This document shows, one piece after another, positions 7,922 to 11,301 of a stretch of 11,301 bases of DNA; position 1 is the stretch's first letter, and each line of letters starts with the position of its first letter. The stretch is from Burkholderiales bacterium (GTDB lineage Bacteria; Pseudomonadota; Gammaproteobacteria; Burkholderiales; Burkholderiaceae_C), in NCBI GenBank assembly GCA_025352345.1, contig JANXTP010000160.1, forward strand, positions 1 to 11,301, in the 5' to 3' direction. The notes beneath the pieces were generated by a model. It was given only the letters and a program-made list of their open reading frames with translations, did not search any database and was not told the origin of the DNA. The position numbers were made by a program, and so were the translations under genes.

Positions 7922-7936
7922 CGGTGGGACACCGTC
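7920..7936. repeat. Perfect 7-bp stem-loop after the PilZ gene
   Basis: GACGGTG, a 3-base loop, then CACCGTC form a perfect hairpin 28 bases beyond the stop of the PilZ gene on the minus strand. It could end the fliS-fliT-pilZ transcript, but no T-run follows. Its last bases (7920-7921) touch the -35 element of the candidate promoter for the next gene. Confidence 0.4.
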
Positions 7937-7963
7937 GATATGTAACGAAGCGTCGACTTTCTC

Positions 7964-8722
7964 TCAGTCGAGGGCGATCAAGCGCCGGCGCTTCTGGGTC
8001 TGGTCGATGTAGCGCTGCAGCGCCCGCAGGCTGTCGCTGCCGACATTGACCATCTCGCAGCCCAGCCGAACACCCCCCGCGTCGTGCTGCAGCGAGGTGA
8101 CATGCTGCAGTCGCAGCGGCGTGGTGATGCGGGTGTCGGCATCGAGGTCGAGTTCGACGCCGTTGAGCAGCACACCGGGCTCGATCATCGGCACATCGTC
8201 AGGCAGGAACAGCGCGCAGCCGCCGATGCTGACGTCGAGCACGCGCAGCGTGAGCGGCATGTCGCGCAACATCGGATGGTGCAGCCGCGCCGACGGAGCA
8301 TGCCGCAGCAGCGGTCGCACACGGTAGCCGTTGCGACGCTGAAAGCGGAACATGTCGCGCGGGTAGCCGCAGCTGATGGCGCTGGTGCGGCCGTTGTGCA
8401 CCAGCAGCAGGCCCTGCAGATCGAACTGCAGCTTGACGCTGTCGAGGTAGCCGACGGCCACCGCTTCATTGCATTCGATCAGCGCTTGCAGCTGCGGCGA
8501 TTGGGCATCGGCGCTGAAGCTGATGACGCCACGGGCGGCATCGACCGTCCACAGCGTGACCGCGACCGCCGTGCCATTCGGTGCGTTCAGGTTCAGCACC
8601 GCATTGGCATCGAGCAGCTGCTTGAGCATCGCCGCCAGTTCGACCGGCGCGGTGATGTGGAAGTCGTCGAGACCGCCATGGGCGGCGGCCACGGCGTCCA
8701 GCGGCATCGGCAGCGTGTCCAT
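7964..8722 (-). CDS. YcgR/FlgZ-like PilZ-domain flagellar brake protein
   Basis: Proteins of this type bind cyclic di-GMP and slow or bias the flagellar motor by contacting FliG, MotA or MotB. The 252-aa product has a YcgR N-terminal domain (about 20-118). A C-terminal PilZ domain follows, with the c-di-GMP-binding RxxxR site in QRRNGYRV (R130, R134) and the DxSxxG site in DVSIGG (D163, S165, G168). Both binding motifs look intact, so ligand binding is expected. I chose the ATG at 8722, 13 bases after the fliT stop; an internal ATG at 8707 is possible, and the upstream frame to 8761 overlaps fliT. No strong Shine-Dalgarno is visible, which fits coupling to fliT. The symbol ycgR or flgZ would suit, but orthology is not established. 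Confidence 0.9.
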   Translation of the reverse strand: MDTLPMPLDAVAAAHGGLDDFHITAPVELAAMLKQLLDANAVLNLNAPNGTAVAVTLWTVDAARGVISFSADAQSPQLQALIECNEAVAVGYLDSVKLQFDLQGLLLVHNGRTSAISCGYPRDMFRFQRRNGYRVRPLLRHAPSARLHHPMLRDMPLTLRVLDVSIGGCALFLPDDVPMIEPGVLLNGVELDLDADTRITTPLRLQHVTSLQHDAGGVRLGCEMVNVGSDSLRALQRYIDQTQKRRRLIALD

Positions 8723-8735
8723 GGGCAGTGAAGGC

Positions 8736-9074
8736 TCAGTGCAGCGTGGTGCGCGTGCCACTCAGAATCTGGTCGAGTCCTTCGAGCCAGGGCTCGGCCA
8801 GCACACGCACCTCGGCGTCGTTGACCAGGATGCGCTGCATGATGCGCGACTTCAATTGCCGTTCTTCAGTGGCCAGCTTTTGATTCGCGGCGGCATGCTT
8901 GAGCTGCGAGATCAGCAGCGCGCAGGCGCCTTCGAGCTTGACCACCGCGTCCCAGTTGCCGTTGCGTGCCGCGTCGAGCATGTCCTGGCTGGCGCGTTCG
9001 ATCGCCTCGTAATACTGAAGCAAGGTGGTGCCCATGGCAGATACGGTTGGAGTGGGTTGAGGTTGCGGCTTCAT
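8736..9074 (-). CDS. fliT: FliT-like flagellar chaperone
   Basis: FliT is the export chaperone for the filament cap FliD and, in enterobacteria, also restrains FlhDC. The product is a small all-helical protein of 112 aa with the family pattern: LLQYYEAIERASQDML, then W41, a KLEGACALLISQL helix, then RIMQRILVNDAEVRVLAEPWLEGL near the end. The ATG at 9074 overlaps the fliS stop as ATGA, so I prefer it. The second candidate, ATG 9035, would give a 99-aa protein without the Pro/Gln-rich start and has no clear ribosome binding site. Position directly after fliS and before a PilZ gene supports the call. FliT sequences diverge strongly, so the identity is by pattern and synteny. Confidence 0.8.
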   Translation of the reverse strand: MKPQPQPTPTVSAMGTTLLQYYEAIERASQDMLDAARNGNWDAVVKLEGACALLISQLKHAAANQKLATEERQLKSRIMQRILVNDAEVRVLAEPWLEGLDQILSGTRTTLH

Positions 9075-9523
9075 CCGTTGACAGCCCGCTTCGGTGCTGG
9101 TGCGGCGGCCTGCGCGGAAATCTGCGTCCAGGCTTCGCGCAAGGGCTGCACGAGGTCGGCACACTCTTGCAGCATGGACTCGTCATTGCGCAAATTGGCC
9201 AGCGTGAGTCGCCGCGCCACATAGCCGTAGAGCAGGCTCAGGTTGGCAGCGAGTTCGCCGCCAGACGCCATGTCGAGGCCGCCGGTCAGCCCTTCTTCGA
9301 CGATGCGCACCGCGCGGCTGATGCTGCGGCACTTCACCTCGGTGTCGTTCGTGCGCAGCGCACCGCGGGCCTGGGCGATCGATTCGAGCAGTCCGTCGTA
9401 GAGCATTTCGACCAGTCGGTGCGGCGTCGCACCATCGACGGCGGAGGTGACACCGACCTCGCGATATGCATTTGACTGACCGTTGAAACTGGCATTCCGG
9501 AAGGGGTTGGCGGCGGCGTACAT
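9071..9523 (-). CDS. fliS: Flagellin export chaperone FliS
   Basis: FliS binds the C-terminus of flagellin in the cytoplasm, stops premature polymerisation and delivers it to the FlhA export gate. The 150-residue product shows the family signature throughout: a YREV start at 20-23, ATPHRLVEMLYDGLLESIAQA (32-52), RIVEEGLTGGLDMASGGELA (73-92) and LSLLYGYVARRLTLAN (95-110). The helical end includes EAW (130-132). Length is a little above typical because of an Ala/Pro-rich tail. The ATG at 9523 has AGGA 8 bases upstream. A sigma-28-like promoter lies at 9557-9584, in the 74-base gap after fliD. It is translationally coupled to fliT by a 4-base overlap. Confidence 0.96.
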   Translation of the reverse strand: MYAAANPFRNASFNGQSNAYREVGVTSAVDGATPHRLVEMLYDGLLESIAQARGALRTNDTEVKCRSISRAVRIVEEGLTGGLDMASGGELAANLSLLYGYVARRLTLANLRNDESMLQECADLVQPLREAWTQISAQAAAPAPKRAVNG

Positions 9524-9556
9524 CGCTGGTGTCCTGAAGAAGTCCGTGTGCTTTTT

Positions 9557-9584
9557 TTATCGGCACGGCTGCCCTCCCACTTGA
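9557..9584 (-). promoter_or_regulatory. Candidate sigma-28 (FliA) promoter for fliS-fliT-pilZ
   Basis: Reading the minus strand, TCAAG (9584-9580) is followed after 15 bases by a perfect GCCGATAA (9564-9557), the consensus -10 of FliA promoters, running into an A-tract. The -35 matches TAAAG at 4 of 5 positions. It lies entirely in the fliD-fliS gap, 33 bases upstream of the fliS ATG. This would allow late-class transcription of fliS, fliT and the PilZ gene independently of fliD. Confidence 0.65.
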
Positions 9585-9597
9585 GTGCGCGAACCCC

Positions 9598-10689
9598 TCA
9601 GGCGGTCTTATTCGTCGCGAAGAATTGCTGGTTGATGTAGGTGTTCAGGCTGTTCAACTGGCTGATCTTGGTGTCGAGTCCGCCGTACTGCGCCAGCAGC
9701 CGTGCTTTGGTGGCAGCAATGCGCGTCTGGAGTTTCGCCACGTCGTCGTCGTTGCGTTTGATTGAGGCCTGTAACCCAGCTGACCGTGTCGTGAGCGCAC
9801 CGTCGGTATTGGTCAAGGCACTGGTCAACGTGGTCAGTCGAACCGCCAGGCCAGCCGCTGGGTCGCCGTTGGCTCCCGACCCCGCATTGGAGAAAGCCTT
9901 GGCCACTTCGCTCGGGTTGCTCAGTGCCGCCGTCAGCTTGGCGTCATTGACCAGCAGCCCCCCTGCGGCCTGCACCTGGATGCCGAGATCCGACAACGTC
10001 TGAAACACCGATGACGCGCCGCTGGGAGACGTCACCGCCGAACGCAGCTGTCGTTGCAGTGACAGCGTGGCACCGTCACCTTGCAGGGTCGCTGCGGTCT
10101 TGGTGGTGGGGTCGTACTTGGTCTGCGCGGTCAGGTAGGTGTTGATGTCGTTGTACGACTTGACGAAGTCGTTGATGGCCTTCTTGAACGCATCGTTGCT
10201 CGGGCCCACCTGGATCTGCACTGCCGCGGTCGTGACCTTGGCGACGTTCAGCGTGACACCCTCGATCGCATCGGCGAAGGTGTTGGTGGCGGACGTCACT
10301 GCTAGGCCGTTGACCGTCGCCTGCGCGTTTTTCGGCTCCACCGTCTGCGTCAGCTTGCTGGCGGCCGGCGCGCCCGGGTCGTAGCCCAGGCTGGCCAACG
10401 ACGGCGGATCGGTGGGCAGCACCGGCAACGCGGTATCGGCGGTAGCGGAGATGCGGATCGCATTTGCGATGCCCGTGGTCGTCGACTGGATGGCCAGCCG
10501 CGCGCCCGAAGCGTCCTTGACGATCGACGCCGTGACCCCGGCGTTCGCCGCATTGATCTTGGTGCGAATGCTTTCCAACGAATCCTCACCGGTACCAATC
10601 ACGATGCCGACTGACTTCGGCGGCGTCTGCGCGGTAAAGACATTGCCTGCGCTGTAGCTGCCGAGCTCGATCGAGGCTTCCAAATCGCA
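9598..10689 (-). CDS. fliD: Flagellar filament cap FliD, 5'-truncated
   Basis: FliD forms the pentameric cap at the filament tip and folds incoming flagellin. About 360 residues are present. They start inside the FliD_N/D2 region (IELGSYSAGNVF, IRTKINAANAGVTASIV) and continue through the flagellin hook IN-type segment. The FliD_C domain (VNGLAVTSATNTFADAIEGV, FVKSYNDINTYL, SDLGIQVQAAGGLLVND) and the coiled-coil C-terminus ending FFATNKTA are complete. The N-terminal coiled-coil part, roughly 100 or more residues, is missing. The only possible starts at the right end (such as TTG 10683) lie where base composition changes abruptly. The frame runs back without interruption to the stop codon of the neighbouring peptidase. 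It is therefore a fragment cut at the junction; the boundary given is approximate. Confidence 0.93.
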   Translation of the reverse strand, partial: CDLEASIELGSYSAGNVFTAQTPPKSVGIVIGTGEDSLESIRTKINAANAGVTASIVKDASGARLAIQSTTTGIANAIRISATADTALPVLPTDPPSLASLGYDPGAPAASKLTQTVEPKNAQATVNGLAVTSATNTFADAIEGVTLNVAKVTTAAVQIQVGPSNDAFKKAINDFVKSYNDINTYLTAQTKYDPTTKTAATLQGDGATLSLQRQLRSAVTSPSGASSVFQTLSDLGIQVQAAGGLLVNDAKLTAALSNPSEVAKAFSNAGSGANGDPAAGLAVRLTTLTSALTNTDGALTTRSAGLQASIKRNDDDVAKLQTRIAATKARLLAQYGGLDTKISQLNSLNTYINQQFFATNKTA

Positions 10690-10710
10690 GCCTAACCTAA
10701 TCGCTACTTA
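10684..10710. other. Compositional junction between flagellar cluster and foreign fragment
   Basis: To the left, coding sequence is very GC-rich (roughly two thirds GC by eye). To the right it falls to about 40-45%, with A/T-ending codons and runs such as TATTATC and TTTTTTT. The change occurs within about 25 bases. It coincides with the loss of the fliD 5' end and with the stop codon of an unrelated peptidase gene. No insertion sequence, repeat or tRNA marks the site. It is either a recent recombination point or an assembly or cloning chimera. Confidence 0.85.
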
Positions 10711-11301
10711 GTGCACGTGTGGCTTGCCTTGAGGTTTTGCATTAGGGTCTATTGGTTGTGGGTCCAAAGTTGCTACGGTCATATTATCTTTAACCAGATA
10801 TTTTTTTGCCACTGCCTGTACTTGCTCTGAAGTGACCGCTTTAATATTAGCAATATAATCTCGGCTTAACTTCCATGAATACCCAGTTGTTTCTAAAGTA
10901 CCCAGTTCCATTGCTTGACCAAACATAGAGTCGCGTTTATATACTTCAGACGCAATGACACTCGCTTTAATACGATTGAGTTCATCTAGTGTTGCACCTG
11001 ATGTTTTAACAATATCCACTTGGGCTAATAGGGCAGCCTGTAGTTCAGCGACTGTTTTACCTTCGCTTGGTGTGCCATCTAGTTCAAATAAGCTTTCGCG
11101 ACCACGATTAGAACTATCATAACCAGCACTCACATCCACAGCGATTTGCTGCTCACGCACTAAATGCTGGTTAAGGCGAGCAGCATCGTTACCGCTTAAC
11201 ACACCGGCTAACACTTCTAGCGCATACGGTTCCCACGCTTGCTCTGGTGTTTTAGGAGCATCATTAATCGTTGGTGCATGAAAGCCTATGAGTATATAAG
11301 G
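10708..11301 (-). CDS. M16-family zinc peptidase, C-terminal fragment
   Basis: The frame is open from the window edge to a TAA at 10708-10710, giving 197 residues of the C-terminal part of an M16 (insulinase/pitrilysin-like) peptidase. Recognisable family features are PYILIGFHAP at the edge, YALEVLAGVLSGNDAARLNQHLVREQ, then SVIASEVYKRDS and AMELGTLETTGY. The end is YLVKDNMTVATLDPQPIDPN with a His-rich GKPHVH. Family members are usually two-domain, periplasmic or secreted proteins. The HxxEH zinc site lies in the first domain, which would be outside this window, so activity cannot be judged. A GTG at 11216 is only an internal codon and not the start. Codon use is much more AT-rich than the flagellar genes, which suggests a different source genome, probably a gammaproteobacterium. 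Confidence 0.85.
   Translation of the reverse strand, partial: PYILIGFHAPTINDAPKTPEQAWEPYALEVLAGVLSGNDAARLNQHLVREQQIAVDVSAGYDSSNRGRESLFELDGTPSEGKTVAELQAALLAQVDIVKTSGATLDELNRIKASVIASEVYKRDSMFGQAMELGTLETTGYSWKLSRDYIANIKAVTSEQVQAVAKKYLVKDNMTVATLDPQPIDPNAKPQGKPHVH

Overview
The window is a late and middle flagellar gene cluster from a high-GC proteobacterium, joined near 10.69 kb to a stretch of much lower GC. The GC-rich part (about 1-10690) is packed with flagellar genes. Its gene order is fliD-fliS-fliT-pilZ-hypothetical, then fliE divergent from fliF-G-H-I-J-K. This order, the FliK ending in LDLYA and the codon use all suggest a Burkholderiales-type betaproteobacterium. That assignment is inferred from layout and protein character, not from a search.

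Reading along the minus strand from the right: the last ~590 bases (10708-11301) encode the C-terminal part of an M16 (insulinase/pitrilysin-like) peptidase with AT-rich codons. Its stop is followed almost at once by a fliD that lacks its N-terminal portion. Next come fliS and fliT (4-base overlap) and a YcgR/FlgZ-like PilZ gene 13 bases further on, all apparently read from a sigma-28-like promoter between fliD and fliS. A small unrecognised gene (84 aa) follows, with a strong ribosome binding site and a second sigma-28-like promoter of its own. fliE lies on the plus strand, convergent with that small gene and divergent from fliF.

The operon fliF-fliG-fliH-fliI-fliJ-fliK (7023 down to 133) has tight spacing and overlaps. 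It encodes the MS ring (FliF), rotor/switch protein (FliG), the export ATPase complex (FliH, FliI, FliJ) and the hook-length ruler (FliK). Left of fliK is a short non-coding stretch dominated by a perfect 15-bp palindrome.

Together the genes cover basal body assembly (FliE, FliF, FliG), energised type III export (FliH/I/J), hook length control (FliK), filament capping and chaperoning (FliD, FliS, FliT) and probable c-di-GMP control of motor output (PilZ protein). I found no CRISPR array, tRNA, rRNA or insertion sequence. The points most worth a second look are the abrupt compositional junction that truncates fliD, the unknown small gene with its own flagellar-type promoter, and the palindromic repeat after fliK.
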